NCBI GenBank assembly: GCA_013215145.1
Contig: JABSRP010000025.1
Location: forward strand, 62,001 to 126,000
DNA from: Pseudobacteriovorax sp.
GTDB taxonomy: Bacteria; Bdellovibrionota_B; Oligoflexia; Oligoflexales; Oligoflexaceae
Direction of reading: 5' to 3'
Length of the DNA stretch: 64,000 bases
Shown here: positions 46,442 to 56,621 of the stretch, piece by piece
Position numbering within the stretch: position 1 is the first letter of the stretch
How the letters are laid out: each line of letters starts with the position of its first letter
The notes under the pieces: generated by a model
Databases searched by the model: none
Seen by the model: only the letters and a program-made list of their open reading frames with translations
What the model was told of the DNA's origin: nothing
Program-made: the position numbers and the translations under genes

Positions 46442-47740
46442 TTACTTACTGGGACCGGTGCCGAAGTCTTTTTTCTCTTTTTCTTCGGAGTCTTTTTCAG
46501 CTGCAATCTCTTCAGGAGTCTTGTACACGAGTATTGGTTGCTTTCCGTGAACGATAAGCTCTTCTGTTATGACAACCTCTTTAACTCCCTCTTCCGAGGG
46601 AAGATCGTACATCAGCTCAAGCATGCTCTCCTCAAGGATTGCTCTGAGGCCACGAGCACCAGTCTTGCGTTTGATGGCTTCTTGGACCACAGCTCTCAGC
46701 GCTCCATCTGTGAACTTCAGTTCTACATTTTCAAACTCAAAGAGCTTTCGAAACTGCTTCACGATTGCATTTTTCGGTTTTGTCAATATTTCGATTAGAG
46801 CATCTTCGGTTAGCTGCTCGAGGGAGCAAATCACAGGTAAACGCCCGATAAATTCAGGTATCAGTCCGAACTTTGCTAAGTCTGTTGTGGTGACTTTCGA
46901 CAATAGGTTCGAAACGTCTCGTTTCGACTTCGAGCTAATTTCGGCGCCAAAACCCAATGTCGATGTTTCCATCCTCTGGGCAATAATATCTTCAAGTCCT
47001 GCGAAGGCGCCCCCGCAGATAAACAATACGTTTGTGGTGTCTACCTGCAAGAACTCTTGTTGAGGATGTTTCCTGCCGCCCCGCGGAGGAACGTTGGCGA
47101 TCGTCCCTTCGATGATTTTCAAAAGTGCTTGCTGGACCCCTTCACCAGAGACATCCCGTGTGATTGATGGGTTGTCACCTTTGCGCGCAATTTTGTCGAT
47201 TTCATCGATATACCCGATACCTCGCTGGGCCAGTTCGACATCATAATCAGCATTCTGCAGTAGGTTCAGGATGATATTCTCAACGTCTTCTCCGACGTAA
47301 CCAGCTTCCGTAAGGTTGGTGGCATCCGATATCGTGAAGGGTACGTTTAGGATCCGGGCTAATGTTTGGGCCAGTAGTGTCTTACCGCTACCTGTCGGAC
47401 CAATAAGCAGAATATTCGATTTCGATAACTCGATCTCGTCTGTGGCTGCTTTCGCATCGATTCGTTTGTAGTGATTGTGAACGGCTACTGCTAGCGTTTT
47501 TTTAGCACGATCTTGGCCGATGATGTACTCGTCCAATATGCGCTTGATGTCTTTTGGATTTGGTACCTTACTCGACGTATTGAGGAGTTCTTCCTTCTCT
47601 ACCTCTTCGGCTATGATATCGTTACAAAGCTGTATACATTCGTCACAAATGTACACATTGGGTCCCGCTATCAGCTTTTTAACCTCTTTTTGAGATTTGC
47701 CGCAGAAACTACAGTGCAACCCACTGTCTTTGCTGGCCAT
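46442..47740 (-). CDS. clpX: ATP-dependent Clp protease ATP-binding subunit ClpX
   Basis: AAA+ unfoldase that feeds ClpP. The N-terminal zinc-binding domain has CSFCGK and CDECIQLC; Walker A is [15 protein letters not shown], with IGYIDEIDK as Walker B, the pore-type GYVGEDVE segment, the IGF-type ClpP-binding region, and [14 protein letters not shown] sensor-2 motif. Length 432 aa is typical. It lies 61 bases downstream of clpP and is likely co-transcribed. Confidence 0.97.
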   Translation of the reverse strand: MASKDSGLHCSFCGKSQKEVKKLIAGPNVYICDECIQLCNDIIAEEVEKEELLNTSSKVPNPKDIKRILDEYIIGQDRAKKTLAVAVHNHYKRIDAKAATDEIELSKSNILLIGPTGSGKTLLAQTLARILNVPFTISDATNLTEAGYVGEDVENIILNLLQNADYDVELAQRGIGYIDEIDKIARKGDNPSITRDVSGEGVQQALLKIIEGTIANVPPRGGRKHPQQEFLQVDTTNVLFICGGAFAGLEDIIAQRMETSTLGFGAEISSKSKRDVSNLLSKVTTTDLAKFGLIPEFIGRLPVICSLEQLTEDALIEILTKPKNAIVKQFRKLFEFENVELKFTDGALRAVVQEAIKRKTGARGLRAILEESMLELMYDLPSEEGVKEVVITEELIVHGKQPILVYKTPEEIAAEKDSEEKEKKDFGTGPSK

Positions 47741-47801
47741 AAAGTCAATCTCCCCGTTGTGGCGCCGTAACTAAGGTTATTGGCGCTGTGAACCTTCAAT
47801 A

Positions 47802-48404
47802 CTACTTCTTCGGCTCTGATTTAGCCGTCGGAGCAATTATGTCGTCGACGATACCGTATTCCTTAGCCTGCTCGGCAGACATGAAATTGTCGCGATCGAT
47901 GTCTCTCAACACCTGGTCAGTATCCTTCCCAGTGTGTTTTCCTAGTATGCCTGCCATTCGATTCTTAAGATAGATGATTTCTTGGGCATGGATGTCGATG
48001 TCAGTCGCCTGACCGCCAGCGCCACCAAGTGGCTGATGGATCATGATCCTCGAGTTGGGGAGCGCGTGCCGTTTGCCAGGGGCTCCTGCGGCCAGCAACC
48101 ATGCCCCCATACTGCAGCATTGGCCGATGCAGTAGGTCCTAACGTCAGGTCGGATGAGCTGCATGCAATCGTAGATAGCCATGCCAGCGGTAACAGATCC
48201 ACCTGGTGAATTTATGTAGAAGTTAATATCCTTCTCCGGGTCTGCGCTTTCTAGGTAAAGCAACTGTGCGACGATGACGTTGGCGATTTCATCCATCACG
48301 GGAGACCCGAGCATGACAATCCGCTCGTTCAAAAGACGCGAGTAAATGTCCCACGATCGCTCACCGCGGTTCGTTTGCTCGACTACAACTGGTACAAGAG
48401 CCAT
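47802..48404 (-). CDS. clpP: ATP-dependent Clp protease proteolytic subunit
   Basis: Serine protease that forms double heptamers with ClpX/ClpA. Triad residues: Ser98 in [10 protein letters not shown], His123 in MIHQPLGG, Asp172 in [10 protein letters not shown]. Length 200 aa, with the N-terminal [20 protein letters not shown] typical of ClpP. It sits between tig and clpX in the conserved tig-clpP-clpX-lon order. Confidence 0.97.
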   Translation of the reverse strand: MALVPVVVEQTNRGERSWDIYSRLLNERIVMLGSPVMDEIANVIVAQLLYLESADPEKDINFYINSPGGSVTAGMAIYDCMQLIRPDVRTYCIGQCCSMGAWLLAAGAPGKRHALPNSRIMIHQPLGGAGGQATDIDIHAQEIIYLKNRMAGILGKHTGKDTDQVLRDIDRDNFMSAEQAKEYGIVDDIIAPTAKSEPKK

Positions 48405-48481
48405 TGCGACATCCTTATTCTACTCTGTTTCACATAGTCCTGACGCATCACAAAAGTTTTGTCTTTGCCAGCACATACAAG

Positions 48482-48509
48482 ACTTTAGCTTAAGCTAGAG
48501 GCGTGACAA
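48482..48509 (-). promoter_or_regulatory. Possible clpP promoter
   Basis: Minus-strand TTGTCA (48509-48504) is 16 bases from TAAAGT (48487-48482); a second TTGTCA lies directly upstream (48515-48510). The leader to the ATG at 48404 would be about 70 bases. Confidence 0.35.
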
Positions 48510-48560
48510 TGACAAGACTCTTCCTTTTGCCAGTCTTCGACATTGTTGATCGATACCTTA

Positions 48561-48600
48561 GAAAAAAAGAAACCCCCCGCCAAAAAGAATGGCAAGGGGT
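48561..48600 (-). terminator. Rho-independent terminator after tig
   Basis: Stem CCCC..GCC / GGC.GGGG (minus strand 48599-48575, small internal bulge) followed by a T-rich run. It suggests that clpP is transcribed separately from tig. Confidence 0.7.
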
Positions 48601-48640
48601 GGAGAATAGTCGTTTTTTTTTCGTTTGAGACAGTTGCCGC

Positions 48641-49933
48641 TTAGGACTTTGGAGCGGTTTCTGTCAGGCTTCCGTTCTCCACGACAAAGTCGATGGCCTT
48701 TTTGAATAAAAGACTCTCGCGCGCTTGGTTACCCATAGAAGCCTTAATAATCTCGATCATTTTGTCATCGATGTCTTCAGACTTGCCACCATAAGAGGCT
48801 AACATGCCTTTAACGTGCTCGTTCAGATCGTCTTCGTTGACCTCAATCCCTTCGGCTTTGATAATTTCCGACAGAATTAAAGTGTTTTTTGTTCTTTGTT
48901 TTGCTGTATCCAAAAGTTCTTTTCGTTTTTCAGGATCTGCCTTGGCTTCTTTGCGAGCCTCATCGTTAGGAAATTGAAACTCATCAAACATACCGTCTAT
49001 GACTTGGTCCACCATGGAAGGGGGAACATCAAACTCATTTTTTGCCGCTAATTGGTCCAGGATGTTAGCTTCAATGAGGTTGCGATTTGCCTGCTCAACT
49101 TGTTGGTCCAAACGCTCTTGAATATTGGTCTTTAGGGCGTCTAGAGAATCCAGTCCAATTTCCTTAGCTAATTCGTCGTTTAATTCCGGCAAATTGAGCT
49201 TCTTCAATGACGATACCTGAGTTTGGCAAACAACTGTTTTGCCTACAAAGGATGGATCCTGAACCGACTCAGGGATGGTAACCTCTATCGTTTTTTCTTC
49301 GCCAGCTTTCATACCAAGAATTTGAGATTCGATTTCCTCAACCAGTTGGCCCTTGCCCAACTCGATGTCGACAGACTCAAAAGAAAGCGGAGGGAACTCT
49401 TCCCCATCAAGGCTCCCTTTTTGGGTGACAGTCGCCTGATGACCTGCCTCAGCCAGCGTGTCTACCGGCAAGTCTTCTGTCTTGGCTTGCCTTCTTTGGA
49501 GAACTTCTAGCTCTCTGTCGAGTGCTGCGGTGTCAGCTTTAGTAGGCTCGTAAGAGATCTCTAAGCCTTTGTATCCGTCAATTTTAATTGCAGGTAAAAT
49601 GTCAACAACTGCTGAAAACGAGAAAGGTTCGTTTTCTACTGGCAACTCGGCTGTTTCTAGCACTGGTGCGGCGATGGGCTGTAAGCTTTCCTCCTTAATT
49701 GCCGAAAACAGGTGGGTCTTTACCAGCTGATCCGCCACATCCATAGCGACAGAATTACCATAGAATTTTCTGATTACGCCGATCGGTGCTTTACCTGGGC
49801 GAAAACCTTTGATTTTCGCTTTTTTGCGTAGCCTTTTGTATACATTATCGAATTCGTTTTTGACATCTTCCTGGGAAAGTTCCACTTTGATACGGCGTTG
49901 TACGCTGTTTACTTCTTCTACTAATGATTTCAT
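48641..49933 (-). CDS. tig: Trigger factor, ribosome-associated chaperone/prolyl isomerase
   Basis: Binds nascent chains at the ribosome exit. The ribosome-docking signature GFRPGKAPIGVIRKFYG is at residues ~44-60; the FKBP-like isomerase domain (ATVTQKGSLDGEEF, ...GMKAGEEKTIEVTIPE) and the C-terminal helical chaperone domain follow. The frame extends to 49987, but the ATG at 49931-49933 with GGGAG 6-7 bases upstream gives the family N-terminus (MKSLVEEVNSVQRRIKVEL) and 430 aa. Confidence 0.95.
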   Translation of the reverse strand: MKSLVEEVNSVQRRIKVELSQEDVKNEFDNVYKRLRKKAKIKGFRPGKAPIGVIRKFYGNSVAMDVADQLVKTHLFSAIKEESLQPIAAPVLETAELPVENEPFSFSAVVDILPAIKIDGYKGLEISYEPTKADTAALDRELEVLQRRQAKTEDLPVDTLAEAGHQATVTQKGSLDGEEFPPLSFESVDIELGKGQLVEEIESQILGMKAGEEKTIEVTIPESVQDPSFVGKTVVCQTQVSSLKKLNLPELNDELAKEIGLDSLDALKTNIQERLDQQVEQANRNLIEANILDQLAAKNEFDVPPSMVDQVIDGMFDEFQFPNDEARKEAKADPEKRKELLDTAKQRTKNTLILSEIIKAEGIEVNEDDLNEHVKGMLASYGGKSEDIDDKMIEIIKASMGNQARESLLFKKAIDFVVENGSLTETAPKS

Positions 49934-50136
49934 GACAACTCCCAAAAGGAAAAAAAAGGGCACAAATGAACCCGGAAAAGTCCGCAAAATATAAAAAAAA
50001 TGGCGGTTTTGTCAACCTCTGACAGGCCTAAGACTGATAATGTTTAACAATCTGAGTCATGCCGGTTTTGTCTCTAAGGAAATTGCCGAAAAATACGTAA
50101 ATTTTTGCAATTTGGTAGGTAAAAATGACCGGTATA

Positions 50137-50166
50137 TTGGGTTCACGACTGCAGCTGACGTATACT
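50137..50166 (+). promoter_or_regulatory. Possible promoter of the Hpt-kinase genes
   Basis: TTGGGT (50137-50142), 18-base spacer, TATACT (50161-50166), about 55 bases before the Hpt start. Confidence 0.35.
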
Positions 50167-50219
50167 CGTGACATAGGTTTTTTTTCAAAGTTCATAGCTA
50201 TGACTTTCTTGAGGTATTT

Positions 50220-50510
50220 ATGTTAATCGAAGTCGATAAGGAACTAGAGGACGTGTTTCCAGTTTATCTGCGAAATCGAGAGGAAGATCTAATGAATCTT
50301 GAGATTTCACTAGAAAGAAAAGATTTTGATGTCTTAAAGCAGATTGGACACAAAGTAGCGGGCAATGCTGCTGGGTATGGTTTATGCGGGTTAGGGGATT
50401 TTGCCCGGGATTTGGAAAGCCATGCCAAAGAGCGAAAGCTCGAGGAGTGTCAAGAGCTCATTGTTAAAATGAAGAGTTACATTAAAGACCTCCAACTACG
50501 GTTCGTTTAG
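50220..50510 (+). CDS. Histidine phosphotransfer (Hpt) domain protein
   Basis: A single ~96-residue Hpt domain with the phospho-histidine motif IGHKVAGNAAGYG (His-Lys-x-x-Gly pattern, His ~42), followed by GLGDFARDLESHAKERKL. Hpt proteins relay phosphoryl groups from a hybrid kinase's receiver to another response regulator. The hybrid kinase gene starts 74 bases downstream, making the two a natural phosphorelay pair; the final regulator is not in the neighbourhood. Confidence 0.87.
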   Translation: MLIEVDKELEDVFPVYLRNREEDLMNLEISLERKDFDVLKQIGHKVAGNAAGYGLCGLGDFARDLESHAKERKLEECQELIVKMKSYIKDLQLRFV

Positions 50511-50584
50511 CCTTCAGTTAAACCGTACTCTACTGCTAGCGTCAGCGATTGAGTGACGCTCCGCTTTCGTGCCGGGAACTAACC

Positions 50585-52891
50585 ATGTTTGTCATACCTT
50601 CGTTAAAGCCAAAAGGGGTCCTGAGGTATTTCCTCCCGCCCCTTTTGATTTTTCTTGGGGCCGGTATCGCAATGATTTTGGCGCTTGTCTTGTTTTCGAG
50701 TGAGACCAGCTACCGGCAAATGGAAAAGTCTTGGGCCGCGATGCAGCTAGAGTCGCTGGATTTACGCATCCAAGTCTTGAATAGTTTCGTAGAAGAGAGC
50801 TTTCGCGATGATCCTGGGAAGCACCTCACTCCCCCGTCCATAGATCACTTAAGATACAAAGGGCAAATCCAGTATCTCGAAAATGGAGACATTTACCTAA
50901 AGACTGACGGTGGATTTCAACCCGTTTTTACCCAAAAGGATCTCGATCCCAAGACTCTCAAAGAGAGAAAACTCGGCATGTCGTGGCAGTATGTTGGCTC
51001 TCTCTTTGGCCATGAATGGTGGCTCAAAGACGGGAAGGATGCTGAACAGACTCTTGTCGTCTTCCGGAAGCCTGTGCCTTCAGACCTTTTTCATCAGGGA
51101 ACGAGAGTGTTGGCATCTATTTTTCTTATCCGACCTATGGAATCTTTAGCACCTATTTCCGGGGATCAGACAACGATCCTAGTTTTCGATCAAAAAGGGC
51201 ACAGATATAACGGCTTGATAATGCCATTTCCTATCAAAGCCAACTCGGTGTACTTAGACAAGTCCTCTGATGTGCGAGATATGTCAAGGGCGGTTTTGTC
51301 AAAAACAATCACAGACCCAAAGTCGCAGGTTTTGCATCATAAAGTAGCTGGCAACACCCTTACCTGGCATGTTTACTCACAGGTCTTGCCATCTTATTCA
51401 GGGAGTCCCATTTTTATTCTGGTGGCCCGCGATGATAGCGGATACTTTTCTCTTCTCATGGGGCACCTCTTGCGAGGCCTAGGTTGGTTTTTCCTCCTAA
51501 TGGTTCTGGTATTTCTAGGAACCTTGTACTACAGCCAGAAGCTTTCACAGATCATACATGGCCTCAATGATGCGGCTAGACGCATAGGCAGTGGCGATTG
51601 GGATTTCGTAATTCCTTCTAGTGGCGAGGATGTTTTAGGGGATCTATCCTACTCGCTGCAGCAGATGGCAAAAAGGCTTAAAGGTTTGGTGGGCAACTTA
51701 GAAAATCTCGTCACTCAAAGAACGAAAAACCTTCAGGAAGTGATTGGAAAGTATTCACGAGCTAACCGAGAGCTGGAGCGTACGAATAAAACCAAAGATC
51801 GATTCTTTTCCATCATAGCCCACGATCTAAAAAGTCCATTTACAGCTTTGAAGGGATATTCTGGACTTATCGAGGACTCATTCGAATCGTTTACGGAAGA
51901 TCAACTGAAGGAAATGATCAGTAAAATAGCGGTAGCTTCCGAGGAGGCTCACGGATTATTAGATAACCTTCTACAGTGGGCGGTATTTCAGAGTGGTAGT
52001 ATTCGAGTTAAGTGGGAAACATTCTCGCTTTCGGAAGTCAGTCTAGAGGTCCTCGACTTGATGAAGATCAATGCAAAAGTAAAAGGGGTTAAGTTATCGT
52101 CAAATATCGAGAGGAAGGTATGGGTTGAAGCAGATCGGAATATGATTTCCACTGTAATCAGGAATTTGGTGTCAAACAGTATCAAATTTTCGAAATCAGA
52201 TGACGCTCATGTATCTTTGTCTTGTGAAATAGTTGGCGATAAGGTTCTGCTAAGAATTACGGATAATGGTATTGGAATTGCCGCGGAAAACATTAATAAA
52301 TTATTTAAGTCTGATGTCTATTTCTCCCAAAAAGGTACTCAAAATGAGCAAGGGACTGGCATTGGTCTGGGCCTTTGCCAAGAGTTCGTAACTATGAATC
52401 AAGGTGAAATTTCTGTGTCGTCGGTCCTAAATCAAGGCACCTCGTTCACCATAAGTTTACGTAAATCCGAAGCTCCTGAAGAGGCAAACGATGTTCCAAG
52501 TTCTCACTATTCAATTCTTTGTGTCGATGATTCAGAAGACAATCACAACCTGATCGCCATTTACCTTAAGGATCAACCTTGGGATATCGAGTTCGCGGTG
52601 AACGGAAAAATTGCGTTAGAAAGAATCAAACATAAACGTTTTGATATAATACTCATGGATCTAAATATGCCTGTTATGGGGGGAGTTGAAACCACAATTA
52701 ATATTAGAAAAATCGAAAGGATCAAAGGTTTAGAAAGCACTTACATAATGGCTTTCACTTCATCAGTCCTGCAAGAAGATATTGATACTGCTATTGGGGC
52801 TGGCTGCGACAGTTATATAGTAAAACCCATTAAAAAACAGAAACTTATTAATGCCATTGAAAAAGTAACAAAAAGGCGGTTCGTTTCATGA
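50585..52891 (+). CDS. Hybrid sensor histidine kinase with C-terminal receiver
   Basis: TM1 at ~15-38, periplasmic sensor ~40-300, TM2 at ~305-327, HAMP ~328-385, coiled coil, HisKA with phospho-acceptor His in FFSIIAHDLKSPFTALKGY, HATPase (RNLVSNSIKFSK, DNGIGIA, GTGIGLGLCQEF), then a receiver with ILCVDDSEDNH, Asp in IILMDLNMPVMGG and YIVKPIKK. Receiver residues are all intact. The frame is open to 50549, but the ATG at 50585 with GGGA 8 bases upstream is preferred (768 aa). Confidence 0.93.
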   Translation: MFVIPSLKPKGVLRYFLPPLLIFLGAGIAMILALVLFSSETSYRQMEKSWAAMQLESLDLRIQVLNSFVEESFRDDPGKHLTPPSIDHLRYKGQIQYLENGDIYLKTDGGFQPVFTQKDLDPKTLKERKLGMSWQYVGSLFGHEWWLKDGKDAEQTLVVFRKPVPSDLFHQGTRVLASIFLIRPMESLAPISGDQTTILVFDQKGHRYNGLIMPFPIKANSVYLDKSSDVRDMSRAVLSKTITDPKSQVLHHKVAGNTLTWHVYSQVLPSYSGSPIFILVARDDSGYFSLLMGHLLRGLGWFFLLMVLVFLGTLYYSQKLSQIIHGLNDAARRIGSGDWDFVIPSSGEDVLGDLSYSLQQMAKRLKGLVGNLENLVTQRTKNLQEVIGKYSRANRELERTNKTKDRFFSIIAHDLKSPFTALKGYSGLIEDSFESFTEDQLKEMISKIAVASEEAHGLLDNLLQWAVFQSGSIRVKWETFSLSEVSLEVLDLMKINAKVKGVKLSSNIERKVWVEADRNMISTVIRNLVSNSIKFSKSDDAHVSLSCEIVGDKVLLRITDNGIGIAAENINKLFKSDVYFSQKGTQNEQGTGIGLGLCQEFVTMNQGEISVSSVLNQGTSFTISLRKSEAPEEANDVPSSHYSILCVDDSEDNHNLIAIYLKDQPWDIEFAVNGKIALERIKHKRFDIILMDLNMPVMGGVETTINIRKIERIKGLESTYIMAFTSSVLQEDIDTAIGAGCDSYIVKPIKKQKLINAIEKVTKRRFVS

Positions 52892-52967
52892 AATTCCACT
52901 GGAAGGAGAGTCGATTCTACTAAAGATACGACAGAAAATTCTATGTATCCAGCCTGGGCCAATACAA

Positions 52968-55592
52968 ATGGTACTGGGCTTGTGGTTATTGTTATCGCTG
53001 ATACCTTCTATAGCGATGAGTCGTGTTGTATCGTATCAGATCACAGTTGATGTCACAGAAGCCGCCCTAGATGGAAAGGATGTATTTAAAGCATCGGCGA
53101 GCATCAGTGGCCTGAAACAAGGTGCCGATACCTGTTTCTATTTGGCCTTTAATGATAGGAATTATTTCATTGATCCCTCTCAAACGATTAATCGAAGTCT
53201 AAACAAAGATAAAAGAGTCAAACCGAGGTATGGTGGTATCAGATTTATTGAGGCTTCGGTCCCTCACACGGAGCTCTCTTCAAGCATCTTAAAATTGAAG
53301 GCAGATACCGACCCACTGAAACTAGAATTCGCCTTTGAGTTGCCCAAGTGGTCGAAGGAAGCCAAAAGGCAGTATCTTTTTCACCGATTTTATCCTCAAA
53401 TCATGAGCCAATGCCCAGAAGCGGAAAAGACATCTATCCCAACAAAGCTTGATTTGGTTGATTTTTTAATCGATCTCAGGTTACCAGCGACTTGGGATCT
53501 CACAACGCCCATGAACGTCAAACAGGGGCGTTTGACTCAGCGCTCCCGCTTCGCTACCTTCAATTTAACCAAGGGGTACCGTATTGAGGAGATGAAGGTC
53601 GGAGATATTCCTGTCACTTTTGTCGCTAATTCCCCGACATTCGACAGATATCAAGAGTATTTTAAACAGTTCTACCTAAGAACAAAGGAATTATTGGGTC
53701 CCCTCCCATTCCAAAAAATGATTGTTTTGGAAAGCGAAGAGTTAGAAAAATCGTCAATACCAGGTGTTATTACGATAAACAGCCCAAAGCAAGTTGGGCT
53801 TGATAAAATTCAAACGGAATATCTAAATTGGAGTCTTTGGCAGCTCGCGTTTTTCACGGCTCAGCAATGGATCGGGACAACTTTATGGAAGTCCAATCCA
53901 AATGAAGATTGGTTCTTTCGTGGTCTAACTGACCTTATTGCAGGTGTTATCCTTAGCGAAAGACCGCGTATTAGTAATATTTTCGCTTACTCTGGGGACA
54001 AACCTTGGCTAGAGCTGCGTTACAATCAAGGCATCGATCTACTTGCTTCCTTTCAGTATCTTATCAATCCCGACGTTAGGATTCTTAACGATAGTTTCGA
54101 GGTTTATAAACCGATACAAGACCAAGGCGATTTTGATTATGTTCGTCATTTGTTACTGATGAGGTTTTTGAACTGGTACCTTGAAGAAACATTTATTTTT
54201 CAAATTAGGGAGTTTTACAAAACCAACCAGTTCAAAGTAGTCACGTACTTAGATTTTTATCAGTATATGATCAAAGTAAACCCTGCATTGTCTGAGAATC
54301 TAGAGTATTACTTTTCCTTGTGGTGGTCAAAGGATGATTGGCCTGACTTTGAGCTTGAGTCAGTTCAGTATTTGAAGTCTGAAAAAGGAATCTACACCAT
54401 TCGAGCCGATGTGAACCAACCCGATGACTTTTTGTTACCATTTGATTTTCACGTAGTGTTTAAGGATGGCTCCACTTGGAAAAAACGTTTTGCGAGAGAT
54501 ACCAAAGAAATCAGACAGACCTTTCGCAAGGAGCCAGATTACGTAGAAATTAATCCTGGGCGAGAAATTTTCGATCGGGACCGCTTTAACAATTCTGATG
54601 AGTTTGGAGGTTTATATTTTTGGCCAGGAAATGCCGAGCGGATCTATGACGACGCCTATGTTTTCGTCTGGTTGCCTTTTATAGGCAAGCTTCCCGGTGA
54701 GTCCCTCTCGCTTATGTTAGGCTTGCAGCTTTTTCGCTACGTTAATTCTGGTGCGAATATTGTTATTTCATATGTTCCCGGCGAGTCCCGTACAGGATAT
54801 AACGCAACCTACTCTACGAAGGTAGATTGGCTGAAGGCAAACCTTGATTTGAGTGCTGTGGAAAACTACGGGGCTGGTTTGAAAAATCAGCGTATTGTCA
54901 GCGGTTTGCTATATCGTCCCTTTAACTGGAATATTGGAGTTGAAGGCCGCTACGGTCTGAGTCTGAGAAATCGATCAGATTTACTGTTAAAAGAGGATCA
55001 TTCAACCTATGGAAGTATTGCTGAGTTTTCTAACAGTGGTATTAGTCCTTGCTCTAGAAGAGTGCAGTTATCCGTGGAAAAGACATTTCCAAATAATTCC
55101 ACGGAGTATCTAAGAAACTTCGCGTCTGCAATAGTTAGCTGCCAGTATAAGAGTTTTTTTACAACGGTAGGAGGCTTTGTAGGAAAAGTGGTACAAGAGA
55201 CAGGAATTTCCACAGTAAGCTTATTCAGCCCCCAGAGCATCACCGAGGCTCGCGTAAGAATCGATGCACCAACTCTAGAAGCGGTTCCCGACATATGGTC
55301 GCTGGGCTTAGACTTTGAAATTCCCGTCCATCTTCCTGTTTCTTCCTTACTTTTTGTACTTCCAAAAAAAAGTAGCCTTAGGTTTTTTTATGACAAGGCA
55401 AGATCAAACTCCCTCGATCGGGATTTTAGCGATTACGGCTTAGGCTTGCGGCTTCCATTGGGGGGGGATGTTGTAGGCAAGAGAAGCTTAGCTATTGGTA
55501 GTCTTTCCATTCTGGCTGTATTGGCTAGGGAATATGACGATGTCAAAAATAATGATGTTGGACTTTTGATTGATTTTGTGGGCAAATTATAG
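52968..55592 (+). CDS. Secreted protein with a degenerate M1-peptidase-like domain and a barrel-like C-terminus
   Basis: The N-terminus is a hydrophobic signal-like segment. Residues ~20-330 follow the M1 (gluzincin) layout, but the zinc site is replaced: where VAHELAHQW would be, the sequence reads LAFFTAQQWIG (295-299), and the second Glu of WLNEG is Arg318 in WFFRGLTDL. The first motif and Arg318 are 23 residues apart, exactly the HExxH-x18-E spacing. The last ~300 residues are rich in alternating strands and end ...LLIDFVGKL, resembling an outer-membrane barrel. The start is uncertain: see the finding on 52888-52970. The hybrid kinase stops 76 bases upstream. Confidence 0.7.
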   Translation: MVLGLWLLLSLIPSIAMSRVVSYQITVDVTEAALDGKDVFKASASISGLKQGADTCFYLAFNDRNYFIDPSQTINRSLNKDKRVKPRYGGIRFIEASVPHTELSSSILKLKADTDPLKLEFAFELPKWSKEAKRQYLFHRFYPQIMSQCPEAEKTSIPTKLDLVDFLIDLRLPATWDLTTPMNVKQGRLTQRSRFATFNLTKGYRIEEMKVGDIPVTFVANSPTFDRYQEYFKQFYLRTKELLGPLPFQKMIVLESEELEKSSIPGVITINSPKQVGLDKIQTEYLNWSLWQLAFFTAQQWIGTTLWKSNPNEDWFFRGLTDLIAGVILSERPRISNIFAYSGDKPWLELRYNQGIDLLASFQYLINPDVRILNDSFEVYKPIQDQGDFDYVRHLLLMRFLNWYLEETFIFQIREFYKTNQFKVVTYLDFYQYMIKVNPALSENLEYYFSLWWSKDDWPDFELESVQYLKSEKGIYTIRADVNQPDDFLLPFDFHVVFKDGSTWKKRFARDTKEIRQTFRKEPDYVEINPGREIFDRDRFNNSDEFGGLYFWPGNAERIYDDAYVFVWLPFIGKLPGESLSLMLGLQLFRYVNSGANIVISYVPGESRTGYNATYSTKVDWLKANLDLSAVENYGAGLKNQRIVSGLLYRPFNWNIGVEGRYGLSLRNRSDLLLKEDHSTYGSIAEFSNSGISPCSRRVQLSVEKTFPNNSTEYLRNFASAIVSCQYKSFFTTVGGFVGKVVQETGISTVSLFSPQSITEARVRIDAPTLEAVPDIWSLGLDFEIPVHLPVSSLLFVLPKKSSLRFFYDKARSNSLDRDFSDYGLGLRLPLGGDVVGKRSLAIGSLSILAVLAREYDDVKNNDVGLLIDFVGKL

Positions 55593-55610
55593 GTGTAAGG
55601 TGCCTTTGGT

Positions 55611-56621
55611 TTAGGCGACTTTTTTATCCTTGTTTTTTGAATTGCTCATCTCGAAAAGCAGCTTTGCATTGCTTGTGACCCGCGATATTTTCTTTTTTAC
55701 TATCTTAAAACTCATGGCACCACCTTTACCCCTAACGGCAATGGCATCATCGAGCCCTCGAAATGCTTCAAAGTATTCAGGCCATTTTTTTGGTCTCAGC
55801 CCAATGCGCTCTCCTTGGTTCATGAGCTCATCTGCCGTTATACTGACAGCTTCATAGGCAGATTTGGTAGCCATATTGTCCATGATTAGTACCAGATCGA
55901 GAAATTCCTGAGGGAGAGATTTTAAGTCAGGGCACCTTTCTCTAATAAATGTTATGAACTGAATAAACCTCTCGATACTACCTCTATTTTGAATCGTCAG
56001 TATGGGCTTTTTGTAGGAATTTTTCCCTTGTCCCAATAAACCAGAGGTTATGAACATTTCTGTTTTTTGACTGACAACATCTAAAGGAAGCCCTAGTATA
56101 GTGCTGATTTCTTTTTCGGCTACCTCTTGTTCCATGCTCCAGGTTTTGACCTCTCGCTCGCCATGCTTGTACCAGAGTAGATTTAGCACGTGCAGGACTC
56201 TGGTCAGATCTTCTAGAGGGTTGAGAAGTTTTTTATATTCAGTTTCAAGATCCTCTAGTTTTATATTCGTGGCGCGCAGCCGTGACGATAGGGTTGTCAT
56301 TAACGAGACGAACCATTTCGGAATCTGCTTTAAGATCTTAGAAAAGTCGTTATTGCTGATGACTGTGACTTCGACAGAACCAACCGCTCTTGCAGAAGCC
56401 GAGCGAGGTTTTTTATCAAAAAGAGCCATCTCTCCCACCATGGCTCCCTCAGAAACCGTCACAAGGGGGATTTCATGACCATCCTTATCAAGGTAAATCA
56501 AAACTTCACCTTTTCTGATGACATACATGCCATTAGAGGAATCTCCCTCTTTAAATAGCACGGTTCCTGGTTTCAATATTTTATTGTTTCCAGCCAAATC
56601 AATCCCTTTCATCTCCCTCAC
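55611..56621 (-). CDS. Cyclic-nucleotide-binding-domain protein (Crp/Fnr-like N-terminus, no HTH seen)
   Basis: Residues ~12-125 form a cNMP-binding beta barrel: ILKPGTVLFKEGDSSNGMYV, GEVLIYLD, VSEGAMVGEMALFDKKPRSA (phosphate-binding-cassette-like GEMALF..PRSA) and ISNNDFSKILKQIP. The C-terminal ~200 residues are helical and do not show a clear winged-helix motif, though residues ~160-215 (EISTILGLPLDVVSQKTEMF) have a helix-turn-helix-like pattern. Start GTG 56621 or ATG 56612; the SD is unclear for both. Ligand may be cAMP/cGMP or none. Confidence 0.8.
   Translation of the reverse strand: MREMKGIDLAGNNKILKPGTVLFKEGDSSNGMYVIRKGEVLIYLDKDGHEIPLVTVSEGAMVGEMALFDKKPRSASARAVGSVEVTVISNNDFSKILKQIPKWFVSLMTTLSSRLRATNIKLEDLETEYKKLLNPLEDLTRVLHVLNLLWYKHGEREVKTWSMEQEVAEKEISTILGLPLDVVSQKTEMFITSGLLGQGKNSYKKPILTIQNRGSIERFIQFITFIRERCPDLKSLPQEFLDLVLIMDNMATKSAYEAVSITADELMNQGERIGLRPKKWPEYFEAFRGLDDAIAVRGKGGAMSFKIVKKKISRVTSNAKLLFEMSNSKNKDKKVA

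Noticed and set aside
46569..47063. 164-codon frame antisense to clpX
   Set aside because: Shadow of clpX coding bias; no SD or domain.
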